Assembly (NCBI RefSeq): GCF_036311985.1 | Contig: NZ_JAZDCJ010000045.1 | Direction: 5' to 3' (one strand) | DNA from: JAZDCJ01 sp036311985 | GTDB lineage: Bacteria; Actinomycetota; Actinomycetes; Actinomycetales; Micrococcaceae | Length of the DNA stretch: 16,172 nucleotides | Shown: in pieces, positions 7,909 through 14,573 of the stretch | Layout: each line of letters begins with the position of its first letter | Numbering within the stretch: the stretch's first letter is position 1 | Notes under the pieces: model-generated | Databases searched by the model: none | What the model was told of the DNA's origin: nothing | What the model saw: the letters and a program-made list of their open reading frames with translations, nothing else | Program-made: the position numbers and the translations under genes

Positions 7909-7921
7909 TCGGCAGTACTCA

Positions 7922-9163
7922 ATGGCCAGTACCTATCGCGCAGTTCGACCAAGTGAGACCCGGAGAGGTCTTGGATGGTTGACGAACTTTTCTCCCGAAG
8001 ACGAAGGTCCGGCTCGTCAGCTGCTCGACTCACTGCGTTTCGTATCTCTCAGCGACGTTCGAGCTGGACTGCAAGTTCGGCTCCACTCTCTGATCGCGCA
8101 AGGGAAGATTCAGGCCCCAGCACTCCTGGTCTCCGCACTGTCCATTGAAGATCTCCGCCTCGGCGAAGGTCGGACGGTCCCTCCGGTGGCTTTCGAGAGT
8201 TTTCAGCTCGATGACCCAATCAACGTCGTTCCAGGCAGCGAAGGTTTCGTTGGCAACTTGATTCGCGACCTTGTGTCGCCGGCTCTAGTTGGGGCAGATG
8301 CACTACTTGCGCCATCTACGAAGTTGAATGAGCTTCGTGGCAAGCGATGTCGGTCGATCGTGGTCATCACCGATTACGCGGGCTCAGGCACACAACTCCG
8401 AGACTATGCGATGGCGCTCGTCCGCCATCCGACGCTAAGGAGCTGGCGATCATACGGCCTTCTCCGCATACACGCGCTCTCGTATGCAGGCTCTTCTCAA
8501 GCGCTCGCCACCCTGCAGAGGGAAGACGGTCCCTTCGATGGGGTGTGGACGGTCGAAACAGCTCCCTCGTTTCAGGATGCGCCTTGGACTGCGAACCAGC
8601 GCGATGCGATCAAGGGCATATGCGCCCGCTACGTGCGCAGGAAGGATCGGAAGAGAGCGCTCGGATTCAAGGAAAGTGCGGGGCTCTTCGCAACTGATGC
8701 AAGTGTGCCTAACAATCTCCCGCTAATTCTGAGGCAGGCACACTCCGGGTGGCATCCATTCTTCGAACGACGTACTGTGCCCCCCGATCTGTTCACGGAG
8801 CTAGGAAGCTATGCGCCGGATGTGGTCCTCAAGGATGTTGCCACGCGCATCGGCCAGCCCAGGCTGTCGAGCAATCTGGGTGTGAAGTACATGAGGACTG
8901 CCACTGACGAGATGTTTCTCGTGTTGGCCTTGCTGCTCGATCGTTCTCGTTCTGCTTCCGAGCTTGCTCGGGAACTCGGCAAACCCGTCGCGACTGTCGA
9001 CGTGCTCCTGCGCGCTCTGCGCTCGCTTGGACTGGTCGATGACCAGGGCAACGTCACCTCGACAGGCAAGAAGGAACTGACGACGGGCAAGCGGGCTCCT
9101 CGCCATGTCTCCGCGGGCATCGAGGGGTCAGACGCCCCGTACTATCCTGAGAGTATGAGATGA
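7922..9163 (+). CDS. Retron effector: phosphoribosyltransferase-like domain fused to winged helix
   Basis: The 413-residue protein carries a PRPP-loop type motif VVITDYAGSGTQ at 147-158, the hallmark of type I phosphoribosyltransferase folds. It also has a conserved-looking PNNLPLIL with W277 and FFERR further on, similar to the PRTase-like family found in conflict systems. A winged helix follows at about 329-386 (LARELGKPVATVDVLLRALRSLGLVDDQGNVTSTG). It lies directly before a structured RNA and a retron reverse transcriptase, the setting of type III retrons, whose accessory proteins are a PRTase and a winged-helix protein; here they form one chain. I start at ATG 7922, 13 nt after the HerA stop, with no clear Shine-Dalgarno, so its translation may depend on HerA. 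The substrate is unknown; I infer a toxin held inactive by the RT-msDNA complex. Confidence 0.78.
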   Translation: MASTYRAVRPSETRRGLGWLTNFSPEDEGPARQLLDSLRFVSLSDVRAGLQVRLHSLIAQGKIQAPALLVSALSIEDLRLGEGRTVPPVAFESFQLDDPINVVPGSEGFVGNLIRDLVSPALVGADALLAPSTKLNELRGKRCRSIVVITDYAGSGTQLRDYAMALVRHPTLRSWRSYGLLRIHALSYAGSSQALATLQREDGPFDGVWTVETAPSFQDAPWTANQRDAIKGICARYVRRKDRKRALGFKESAGLFATDASVPNNLPLILRQAHSGWHPFFERRTVPPDLFTELGSYAPDVVLKDVATRIGQPRLSSNLGVKYMRTATDEMFLVLALLLDRSRSASELARELGKPVATVDVLLRALRSLGLVDDQGNVTSTGKKELTTGKRAPRHVSAGIEGSDAPYYPESMR

Positions 9164-9177
9164 GGGGAAGAACTGGT

Positions 9178-9352
9178 CTGCTTAGTGATGCAGCCGGCAC
9201 GTTGTGTCGGCTCGTGGAGTCGACTGGCTCCAGGACGCGGCTGACCGCGTTCACCGGACGAGCTCAGGCTACGCGTGGTGGGGCAAACGCCACCTACCTA
9301 CGGAGCCTGGGGAGGCGTTCGCCCCACCCTTCGGGACCGGGGGTCAAAGTAA
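9178..9352 (+). ncRNA. Retron msr-msd RNA
   Basis: The 189 bp between effector and RT are packed with stems. AGCCGGCAC (9192-9200) pairs with GTGTCGGCT (9204-9212) across GTT. TGGAG (9215-9219) pairs with CTCCA (9228-9232). GGACGCGG (9233-9240) pairs with CCGCGTTC (9245-9252) across CTGA. These form the msr. The msd candidate is a long hairpin: 9277-9294 pairs with 9311-9328 in 16 of 18 positions, with a 16-nt loop. A tentative a1/a2 closing pair is CTGCTTA (9178-9184) with TAAGTGG (9350-9356, including two G-U pairs), which would put the branching G at 9185. The a2 arm would overlap the RT start codon, which is unusual. Exact RNA ends are uncertain. Confidence 0.75.
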
Positions 9353-10483
9353 GTGGCTGACGCTTCCCCTCATCTCTACATCGCACAGGGCCTCGCGCAG
9401 GGACACGCTGCGGAGGTCGTCTCCCGTGCGAGCATTGTTCGCTCTCGATTGCTTGCAAATGGCGTCCCTCCAATCTTGAGCTTGCGACATCTAGCCCAAC
9501 TGACCGGAGTTTCCTATGGGTATCTCCGTGAAATAGTCGGAAGAGTCAGGGACCCGTACCTTGATATCAACCGGCGGAAGCGAGATGGCGGAATCCGCGA
9601 GATATCGAGCCCCGAGCCCGTGCTCATGGACGTGCAGCGCTGGCTCCTCCACAACGTGTTCTCGTCGGTTCCGATGCACCCCGCCAGTTTCGCGTATCAG
9701 CGTGACCGTTCAATTGTTCAATGCGCTGAGCAACATGTGGGAGCGCGCTGGTTGGTGAAGCTTGACCTCCATGACTTTTTTGGAAGCATCCAAGAGAAGC
9801 GCATATTTGATCTTCTTCTGCGGCTGGGCTATTCGAAGCTCGTGAGCTTGGAGATCGCCCGCATTTGCACTCGACTTCGCGGCCCCCGGTACGAGGGGTA
9901 TCAGAACTTCTGGGCGTACAACGCGATCCCGTCCTATGTGGTAGGCAGCCAAGGCGTGTTACCGCAGGGCGCGCCAACAAGCGGTGCCCTAGCGAATACT
10001 GTGGCGAGCAATCTTGACGCGAAGCTCCATGATCTGGCCGCGTCAAGAGGGTTGGGCTACACAAGGTACTCGGACGATCTCACCTTTTCAGCTGGCCCAG
10101 ATTACGATCGAAAGCAAGCTACGGCTCTCATCGCCCAGGTCCGAAACATCGTACGGGACCAACATTTTGTACTGCACGAGAAGAAGACCCACGTGGTCCC
10201 GCCAGGTGCAAGGACTGTCGTTCTCGGCCTGCTGGTGGACTCACAGGGGGTCCGGCTTCTACCCGAGTACAAGCGCCGCCTTCAGGTTCACGTTCGCGGC
10301 GTGGGGAAGTTCGGCCTGGTAGAGCATGCTTCTCACCGTGGGTTTGAGTCGGTTCTGTCGTTCGTGAACCACGTCGACGGGTTGATTGCGTTCGCGGCAG
10401 GTGTGGAGCGTGAGTATGCACAGCACGCGCGGCGAGCTTGGAATGACGCCTTAGCCAGGAGCGGCTACCCACTGGAGGTCTGA
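9353..10483 (+). CDS. Retron reverse transcriptase
   Basis: This 376-residue RT would make branched msDNA from the adjacent ncRNA. Motifs in order: VKLDLHDFFGSI (catalytic D138), LPQGAPTSG at 203-211, YSDD at 239-242 (catalytic D241 and D242), and KKTHVVPPG at 277-285. The thumb-associated VTG motif of classical retron RTs reads VLG at 290-292, and no clear NAxxH is visible in the region between motifs, so this is a divergent retron RT. The GTG start follows a TAA in the same frame, so it cannot extend upstream. Length and lack of extra domains fit stand-alone retron RTs and not group II intron RTs or DGR RTs. It is the last gene of the operon. Confidence 0.93.
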   Translation: MADASPHLYIAQGLAQGHAAEVVSRASIVRSRLLANGVPPILSLRHLAQLTGVSYGYLREIVGRVRDPYLDINRRKRDGGIREISSPEPVLMDVQRWLLHNVFSSVPMHPASFAYQRDRSIVQCAEQHVGARWLVKLDLHDFFGSIQEKRIFDLLLRLGYSKLVSLEIARICTRLRGPRYEGYQNFWAYNAIPSYVVGSQGVLPQGAPTSGALANTVASNLDAKLHDLAASRGLGYTRYSDDLTFSAGPDYDRKQATALIAQVRNIVRDQHFVLHEKKTHVVPPGARTVVLGLLVDSQGVRLLPEYKRRLQVHVRGVGKFGLVEHASHRGFESVLSFVNHVDGLIAFAAGVEREYAQHARRAWNDALARSGYPLEV

Positions 10484-10516
10484 ACCGGAACCGGCTCCCC
10501 GGAAGGCCATGTATGC

Positions 10517-10578
10517 GGTGACATCGGCAAGTGGACCAATTAGGTGACCAACAGCCTGCAAACCCTGCAAAACGTGAC
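10517..10578 (+). repeat. Short direct repeats between RT and attR, possible recombinase arm sites
   Basis: GTGAC occurs at 10518-10522, 10544-10548 and 10574-10578. GACCAA occurs at 10534-10539 and 10546-10551. CCTGCAAA occurs twice in phase, at 10555-10562 and 10564-10571. Clustered short repeats beside an attachment core are typical of arm-type integrase or excisionase sites. The integrase itself is outside the window, so the assignment is inferred. Confidence 0.4.
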
Positions 10579-10606
10579 GCCCAGAGCACGCTCCTGAAAC
10601 ACAAAA

Positions 10607-10650
10607 CCCCAGGTCAGGTGGGCTATGAGCCCTACTCCTACCACCTGGGG
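10607..10650. repeat. Imperfect hairpin abutting the tRNA fragment
   Basis: CCCCAGGT (10607-10614) pairs with ACCTGGGG (10643-10650). An alternative register pairs CAGGTGG (10615-10621) with CCACCTG (10641-10647), and GGGC/GCCC can pair inside. The right arm runs into the anticodon loop of the tRNA-Pro fragment, so the structure spans the element-chromosome junction. It may be part of the recombination core, or the only candidate terminator after the retron RT; there is no T-run. Confidence 0.5.
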
Positions 10651-10689
10651 GTCAGGAGGTCGTGGGTTCGAATCCCGCTAGCCCGACCA
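10645..10689 (+). other. attR: 3' part of tRNA-Pro(GGG)
   Basis: The 45 bases fold as the 3' portion of a tRNA. They hold the anticodon loop CTGGGGG (anticodon GGG at 10647-10649), the stem strand TCAGG, the variable loop AGGTC, the T arm GTGGG-TTCGAAT-CCCGC, the acceptor strand TAGCCCG, discriminator A and an encoded CCA at 10687-10689. The bases upstream supply neither the other anticodon strand (CCTGA expected) nor a D arm, so this is not a functional tRNA. Such a 3' fragment followed by the tRNA's own terminator is what a tyrosine-recombinase element leaves at its distal end after integrating into a tRNA gene. The island therefore ends here. Confidence 0.85.
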
Positions 10690-10693
10690 GCAA

Positions 10694-10734
10694 GGGCCCC
10701 TGCCGGAACCGAAAGGTCCGGCAGGGGCCTTTTT
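10694..10734 (+). terminator. Rho-independent terminator of the tRNA-Pro gene
   Basis: GGCCCCTGCCGGA plus CC pairs with GGTCCGGCAGGGGCC around a GAAA loop, with one bulged A, and is followed by TTTTT at 10730-10734. It lies 5 nt after the tRNA CCA end and now also insulates garA from island transcription. Confidence 0.9.
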
Positions 10735-10802
10735 GGTCCAGCCGACCGCTCCGGACGCCTCGCGGCTCCGGGGGCGGTCTGCCGCAGCAGCGGACCGGAA
10801 GG

Positions 10803-10813
10803 TAGGCTAGGCT
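10803..10813 (+). promoter_or_regulatory. Candidate -10 region upstream of garA
   Basis: TAGGCT occurs twice, overlapping by one base (10803-10808 and 10808-10813), about 95 nt before the garA start. It fits the actinobacterial TANNNT -10 form. The same hexamer occurs before the DUF151 gene. No convincing -35 is visible. Confidence 0.35.
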
Positions 10814-10906
10814 GGAATGAGCAGGAACGCCGGAAACGGGTCATGGGCGCCCGTTGCGCCGGACGGTTCCGGGGTGCCATATGGGAGCGATGAGGGAGGA
10901 ACCTTG

Positions 10907-11386
10907 ATGGCCGTGGACGACAGCTTGGGAGACGCCGGGCGGGTACCGGGCGAATCGGTGGCGGAGACCACCAGCATCAGCCTGCCTCCCCTGGCCGACG
11001 GGCCGGCCGCCGACGTCCCGCTGTCCACCGAGGAACGGGCCGCCGTGTCGGCGCTGCCCGTCGGATCCGCCCTGCTCATCGCCCACTCCGGGCCCAACCG
11101 AGGTGCCCGCTTCCTCCTGGACCAGGAGCTGACGACGGCCGGCCGGCACCCCGAGGCCGACATCTTCCTCGACGACGTCACCGTCTCCCGCAAGCACGCC
11201 GAGTTCCGGCGGGGCGAGGGCGGCTTCCAAGTCGTCGACGCCGGCAGCCTCAACGGCACCTACGTCAACCACGACCGCATGGACGCCGTGGGCCTGCGCA
11301 CCGGATCCGAGGTCCAGATCGGCAAGTTCCGCCTGACCTTCTACGCCGGCACCGTCCCCTCCTCGAGCGGCCAGGGGCAGCGGTAG
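10907..11386 (+). CDS. garA: FHA-domain metabolic regulator, GarA/OdhI type
   Basis: This 159-residue cytoplasmic protein has an N-terminal ETTS motif (residues 20-23), where OdhI/GarA is phosphorylated on threonine by Ser/Thr kinases such as PknB/PknG. A C-terminal FHA domain follows, with GR at 79-80, SRKH at 94-97 and LNGTYVN at 115-121. In its unphosphorylated form the family binds and inhibits 2-oxoglutarate dehydrogenase and acts on glutamate metabolism. I chose ATG 10907 because AGGGAGGA lies 6 nt before it; the frame is open 30 codons further up but has no better start. It is followed after 3 nt by the FtsR-type regulator, the conserved actinobacterial order. The neighbour gcvH, often found upstream, is not here; the tRNA-Pro locus takes its place. 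Confidence 0.92.
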   Translation: MAVDDSLGDAGRVPGESVAETTSISLPPLADGPAADVPLSTEERAAVSALPVGSALLIAHSGPNRGARFLLDQELTTAGRHPEADIFLDDVTVSRKHAEFRRGEGGFQVVDAGSLNGTYVNHDRMDAVGLRTGSEVQIGKFRLTFYAGTVPSSSGQGQR

Positions 11387-11389
11387 CCC

Positions 11390-12139
11390 GTGGCCTCCAC
11401 GTCCCACGCCCGGCGGACCTCCGGGTCGACCGCCGACGCCCCCCGTCCCTCGGTCCTGAACATCGGCGAGGTCCTCTCCGAGTTGTCGGCGGACTTCCCC
11501 CAGACGACGGCGTCGAAGATCCGCTTCCTCGAGGAGAAGGGGCTGATCACGCCCCAGCGGACCGCGGCGGGCTACCGGAAGTACACGCCGGGAGACATCG
11601 ACCGGCTCCGTTTCATCCTCGCGTTGCAGCGGGACCAGTACCTTCCGCTCAAGGTCATCAAGGACTACCTCGACACCGTGGACCGGGGCGAGCGTCCGGA
11701 GCAGCTGCCGGGCGGCATCACGCTGGCCCCGCGGACCGTGACCGAGCAGTTGGCCCATGAGCTCGCGGGACACACCCGCGACCGCACCCGGGCCGAGCTC
11801 CAAGGGGCCACCGGGGCAGGCACCGAGCTCATCGACGAGCTCCTGGCCTACGGCATCATCGCCGAGGAGGACCAGCGCTTCGACGAGCACGCTGTGCGGA
11901 TCGTCGCGGCCAGCGTCAAGCTCGCCGCACACGGGATCGAGCCGCGTCACCTGCGCCCGTTCCGGGCCGCCGCCGACCGCGAACTCGGCCTCGTCGAACG
12001 AGCCGTCGCCCCCCTGACGACGCGCCGGGACGTCTCCTCCCGCGCCCGCGCGGCCGAGACCGCCCGCGAGATCAGCGACGCCTGCCTGGCCCTGCACTCG
12101 GCGCTCGTGCAGGGCGCCATCTCGCGTCTGGACCACTAG
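11390..12139 (+). CDS. ftsR: MerR-family regulator, FtsR type (Rv1828-like)
   Basis: This 249-residue protein has a MerR winged helix-turn-helix at about 23-95, including the typical SKIRFLEEKGLITP, GYRKYTPGDIDRLRFILALQRD and PLKVIKDYLD. A long C-terminal region (about 100-249) has no metal-binding cysteines, unlike metal-sensing MerR proteins. Homologues (Rv1828 in Mycobacterium, FtsR in Corynebacterium) activate ftsZ and other cell-division genes. The GTG start comes 3 nt after the garA stop, so both genes are one transcription unit; no clear Shine-Dalgarno is visible, consistent with coupling. The 20-residue N-terminal tail before the HTH is low complexity. Confidence 0.9.
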   Translation: MASTSHARRTSGSTADAPRPSVLNIGEVLSELSADFPQTTASKIRFLEEKGLITPQRTAAGYRKYTPGDIDRLRFILALQRDQYLPLKVIKDYLDTVDRGERPEQLPGGITLAPRTVTEQLAHELAGHTRDRTRAELQGATGAGTELIDELLAYGIIAEEDQRFDEHAVRIVAASVKLAAHGIEPRHLRPFRAAADRELGLVERAVAPLTTRRDVSSRARAAETAREISDACLALHSALVQGAISRLDH

Positions 12140-12209
12140 GGCCCCACTCCGTTGCGCCGGACCGGGACGGAGTCCTCACCCGACCACTGGCATCGCGCCC
12201 GGGGACCGC

Positions 12210-12254
12210 TAGGCTGGACGTCAAGCGAAGCCACCGCCACGAGGATCCAGGAGG
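12210..12254 (+). promoter_or_regulatory. Candidate -10 and ribosome-binding site of the DUF151 gene
   Basis: TAGGCT at 12210-12215 is a possible -10. AGGAGG at 12249-12254 is a strong Shine-Dalgarno 6 nt before ATG 12261. The 121-nt gap after ftsR could give this gene its own promoter in addition to read-through. Confidence 0.4.
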
Positions 12255-12260
12255 CCGGAC

Positions 12261-12743
12261 ATGCGGGAGATCGAAGTCGTCGGAGTCAGGATCGAACTGC
12301 CCAGCAACCAGCCGCTCGTCCTGCTCAAGGAGGCCCAGGGGCCGCGGCACCTGCCGATCTGGATCGGTGCCCCGGAGGCCTCCGCGATCGCCATGAGCCT
12401 GCAGGGCATCGAGACCCCGCGCCCCATGACGCACGACCTGTTGGCCTCGGTCGTCGAAGCGCTGGGCCGCAAGCTCCTCGAGGTCCGGCTCGTGGCCGTC
12501 AAGGACACCGTGTTCTACGCCCAGCTGGCGTTCGACGGCGGAGTCGAGGTCGATTCCCGCGCCTCGGACGCCGTCGCACTGGCCCTGCGGGTGGGATGCC
12601 CACTGACCTGCGCCGAGGACGTGCTGGAGGAGTCCGGCGTCCTCGTCAGCGACGACGGGCGTTCGAGCGAGGGCGAGGAGGCCGAGCTGCGGGAGTTCCG
12701 CGAGTTCCTCGCCGACGTCGAACCCGAGGACTTCGAGACCTAG
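12261..12743 (+). CDS. DUF151 bifunctional nuclease-family protein (Rv1829-like)
   Basis: This 160-residue protein covers the DUF151 domain over residues 1-130. Typical family segments are LPIWIGAPEASAIA (about 30-45), RPMTHDLL (about 54-61), VVEALGRKLLEVRLV and VDSRASDAVALALRVGCP (about 96-113). The acidic tail is rich in glutamate. Plant and some bacterial members show RNase and DNase activity, but the actinobacterial role is not settled. It sits between the two MerR genes, the constant order in actinobacteria. The start is fixed by AGGAGG at 6-nt spacing. Confidence 0.92.
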   Translation: MREIEVVGVRIELPSNQPLVLLKEAQGPRHLPIWIGAPEASAIAMSLQGIETPRPMTHDLLASVVEALGRKLLEVRLVAVKDTVFYAQLAFDGGVEVDSRASDAVALALRVGCPLTCAEDVLEESGVLVSDDGRSSEGEEAELREFREFLADVEPEDFET

Positions 12744-12751
12744 CGACACGC

Positions 12752-12803
12752 CCTCAAGTTAAGCTTGAAGGTCTTTGACCTGACGGCCGTTCGGTCGTAC
12801 CGT
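12752..12803 (+). promoter_or_regulatory. Promoter with palindromic operator before the second merR gene
   Basis: TTGACC (12775-12780) and TACCGT (12798-12803) form a -35/-10 pair with a 17-nt spacer. Immediately upstream, CC-TCAAG (12752-12758) mirrors CTTGA-GG (12764-12771) across TTAAG with one mismatch. MerR-type dimers bind such inverted repeats, so this could be an autoregulatory or FtsR site. The transcript would have a leader of about 120 nt. Confidence 0.55.
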
Positions 12804-12931
12804 CAAGGCATAGAGATTTGACAGCCGGGCCGACGCCTGCGGCCGGCACCGAGGATGGAGGCGTCCCGGTGTCGGACGGTCGTGCCAGGCAAGCTTCCCC
12901 GTCGCGGGAGGCCTCGACAAGGAGGGTTCAC

Positions 12932-13528
12932 GTGAGCCGGAGCAGTGATCACCGCACGTCGTCGGGCGGCGGTGCGGGGCAGCCGCCCGTGGGCCTGGCC
13001 CAGGGCCTGCTGTTCTCCGAGGACCTTCCCGTGCTGGACGAGGACGCGGGCTACCGCGGCCCGATCGTCTGTAAGGCGGCGGGGATCACCTACCGCCAGC
13101 TGGACTACTGGGCGCGTACCGGACTCGTGGAGCCCGCTGTCCGCGGCGCCAAGGGCTCCGGTTCGCAGCGCCTGTACAGCTTCCGCGACATCCTCGTGCT
13201 CAAGGTCGTCAAGCGGCTGCTCGACACGGGCGTGTCCCTCCAGCAGATCCGCACCGCCGTGTCCCACCTGCGCGAGCGCGGCGTCGAGGACCTGGCCCAG
13301 ATCACGCTCATGAGCGACGGCGCGTCCGTCTACGAATGCACGTCGGCGGATGAGGTCATCGACCTCGTCCAGGGCGGGCAGGGCGTCTTCGGCATCGCCG
13401 TCGGACGGGTCTGGCGCGAGGTCGAGGGGAGCCTGTCCGAGCTCCCCAGCGAACATGCCGCCGAGGAAGAGGCCTTCCCGCAGGATGAGCTCAGCGTCCG
13501 CCGGGCCGCGAAGAAGTCCGCCAGCTAG
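12932..13528 (+). CDS. MerR-family transcriptional regulator (Rv1830-like)
   Basis: This 198-residue protein has a MerR HTH at about 40-110: IVCKAAGITYRQLDYWARTGLVEPAV, then GSGSQRLYSFRDILVLKVVKRLLDTGVSLQQIRTAV. A C-terminal domain follows (about 110-175) with YECTSADEVIDLVQGGQGVFGIAV. Mycobacterial Rv1830 homologues are linked to cell-division and growth control. I place the start at GTG 12932 because AAGGAGGG (12919-12925) stands 6 nt before it; the in-frame TTG 12818 and GTG 12870 would add a low-complexity tail without a good ribosome-binding site. It ends 55 nt before a strong terminator shared with the convergent parA. Confidence 0.9.
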   Translation: MSRSSDHRTSSGGGAGQPPVGLAQGLLFSEDLPVLDEDAGYRGPIVCKAAGITYRQLDYWARTGLVEPAVRGAKGSGSQRLYSFRDILVLKVVKRLLDTGVSLQQIRTAVSHLRERGVEDLAQITLMSDGASVYECTSADEVIDLVQGGQGVFGIAVGRVWREVEGSLSELPSEHAAEEEAFPQDELSVRRAAKKSAS

Positions 13529-13583
13529 CCTCCGGACGGCGCCTGGGTCCCCGGGCCGCGGGCGCGCCCCGATTTCCAGAAGA

Positions 13584-13623
13584 GGCCACGGCCCCACCGC
13601 GAGTCGGTGGGGCCGTGGCCTTT
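13584..13623. terminator. Bidirectional intrinsic terminator between merR and parA
   Basis: A perfect 16-bp stem, 13584-13599 with 13605-13620, closes a CGAGT loop. TTT follows on the plus strand, and AGA before the stem gives TCT on the minus strand. It lies between convergent genes and can serve both. Confidence 0.88.
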
Positions 13624-13697
13624 CGTGCGGAATGCTCCGACGGCGGCCCCTGGGCCAGGGCGGTCCCTCGGCGTCGGTCGCCGCGACGGAGTCGGCG

Positions 13698-14573
13698 TCA
13701 GCGCTTGCGGCTGCGGCGGCTGCCGGAGTCGGTGACGTTGCGGAGCAGCTCGTCGAACAAGCCGGCCGACTGCCGCGCGGAGTCCCCGGGCCACTGGTGC
13801 ACGGCGTAGGCGGCACCCTGGATCTGCTGCCAGTTGGCCTGCTCGGGCAGGACGGGGGAGAGCAGGGATCCGCCGAACATCGAGCGCATCTCCTCGAGCC
13901 GGAACCGCTGCTCGGCCGAGGAGGAACGGTACCGGTTGGCGACGACGCCGGCCGTGGAGACGTCGGGCGCGAACTCGCGGCGGAAGAGGTTCAGCGCGCG
14001 CATCGTCCGCTCGGTACCGGCCACGGAGAAGAGGCTCGGCTCGGCGACGAGCAGGACGGAGTTGCTGGCCGTCCAGGCCATGCGGGTCAGGCCGCTGAGC
14101 GACGGCGGGCAGTCGATCAGGACGAGCGAGTAGCCGGAGACGCGGGACAGCAGGGTCTTGAGCCGGCGAAGGTCGCGGACGCGTAGATCGGGGCGGTCGT
14201 AGATGCCGGCGAAGGCCCCGCCCACGGCCACGTCCAGGACCGGGGTGCGCGCCGCATCGGCGGCCGCCGCCCGCGCCACCCAGGGGCTTGTCGTGGCGGA
14301 CGCGCCCAGATCTGCCTTGCGCGCCGCCTTGAGCAGGTGTCCGATGTCGGTCCCGGGTGCGGCCTGGACGCCGAGGCCGGTGCTCGCGTCGGCGTGCGGA
14401 TCGAGGTCGATCACGAGGGTGGGAGTGCCCGCGGCGAGCGCCGCCGAGGCCAGGCCCAGTGTTACGGAGGTCTTGCCGACGCCACCCTTGAGACTGCTGA
14501 TGCTCACTACCTGCACGGAACGGACCACGACCTCTTCTGTGTTGCTTCCCTGTTTCGGCTCACCGTCCATCAT
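13698..14573 (-). CDS. ParA/Soj-family P-loop ATPase
   Basis: With the start at ATG 14573 the protein has 291 residues. It has the deviant Walker A KGGVGKT at about 29-35, the switch DLDPHADAS at about 56-64 and Walker B VLIDCPPSL. This marks ParA-type ATPases that position chromosomes, plasmids or protein assemblies on the nucleoid. No parB neighbour or parS-like sites are seen, so it is probably an orphan ParA and not the chromosomal Soj pair. The start is uncertain: ATG 14573, ATG 14570 and GTG 14516 are all possible. TATGAT, which would be a perfect -10, overlaps the two ATGs and would favour a downstream start. The frame stays open up to 14822, but that upstream part is not ParA-like. 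The C-terminus is basic (SRRSRKR). Confidence 0.88.
   Translation of the reverse strand: MMDGEPKQGSNTEEVVVRSVQVVSISSLKGGVGKTSVTLGLASAALAAGTPTLVIDLDPHADASTGLGVQAAPGTDIGHLLKAARKADLGASATTSPWVARAAAADAARTPVLDVAVGGAFAGIYDRPDLRVRDLRRLKTLLSRVSGYSLVLIDCPPSLSGLTRMAWTASNSVLLVAEPSLFSVAGTERTMRALNLFRREFAPDVSTAGVVANRYRSSSAEQRFRLEEMRSMFGGSLLSPVLPEQANWQQIQGAAYAVHQWPGDSARQSAGLFDELLRNVTDSGSRRSRKR

Noticed and set aside
9160..9360. A small ORF of 66 codons between effector and RT
   Set aside because: It covers the stem-loops of the ncRNA, has no protein features, and another frame is open over the same stretch. The structure explains the sequence better.
9353..10483. Group II intron or diversity-generating RT
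   Set aside because: There is no intron maturase or endonuclease domain and no variable-repeat/template-repeat pair nearby, while an effector and msr-msd-like RNA adjoin the gene.
10619..10689. A complete but odd tRNA, since GGGCTA (about 10620-10625) can pair with TAGCCC (10679-10684)
   Set aside because: There is no D arm, the 5' anticodon strand ACCAC does not pair with TCAGG, and the length is short. The 3' part alone reads perfectly, so a tRNA fragment is the better explanation.
10841..12136. 431-codon minus-strand ORF opposite garA and ftsR
   Set aside because: It mirrors two well-supported plus-strand genes and has low-complexity G/V/D/L-rich composition typical of shadows in high-GC DNA.
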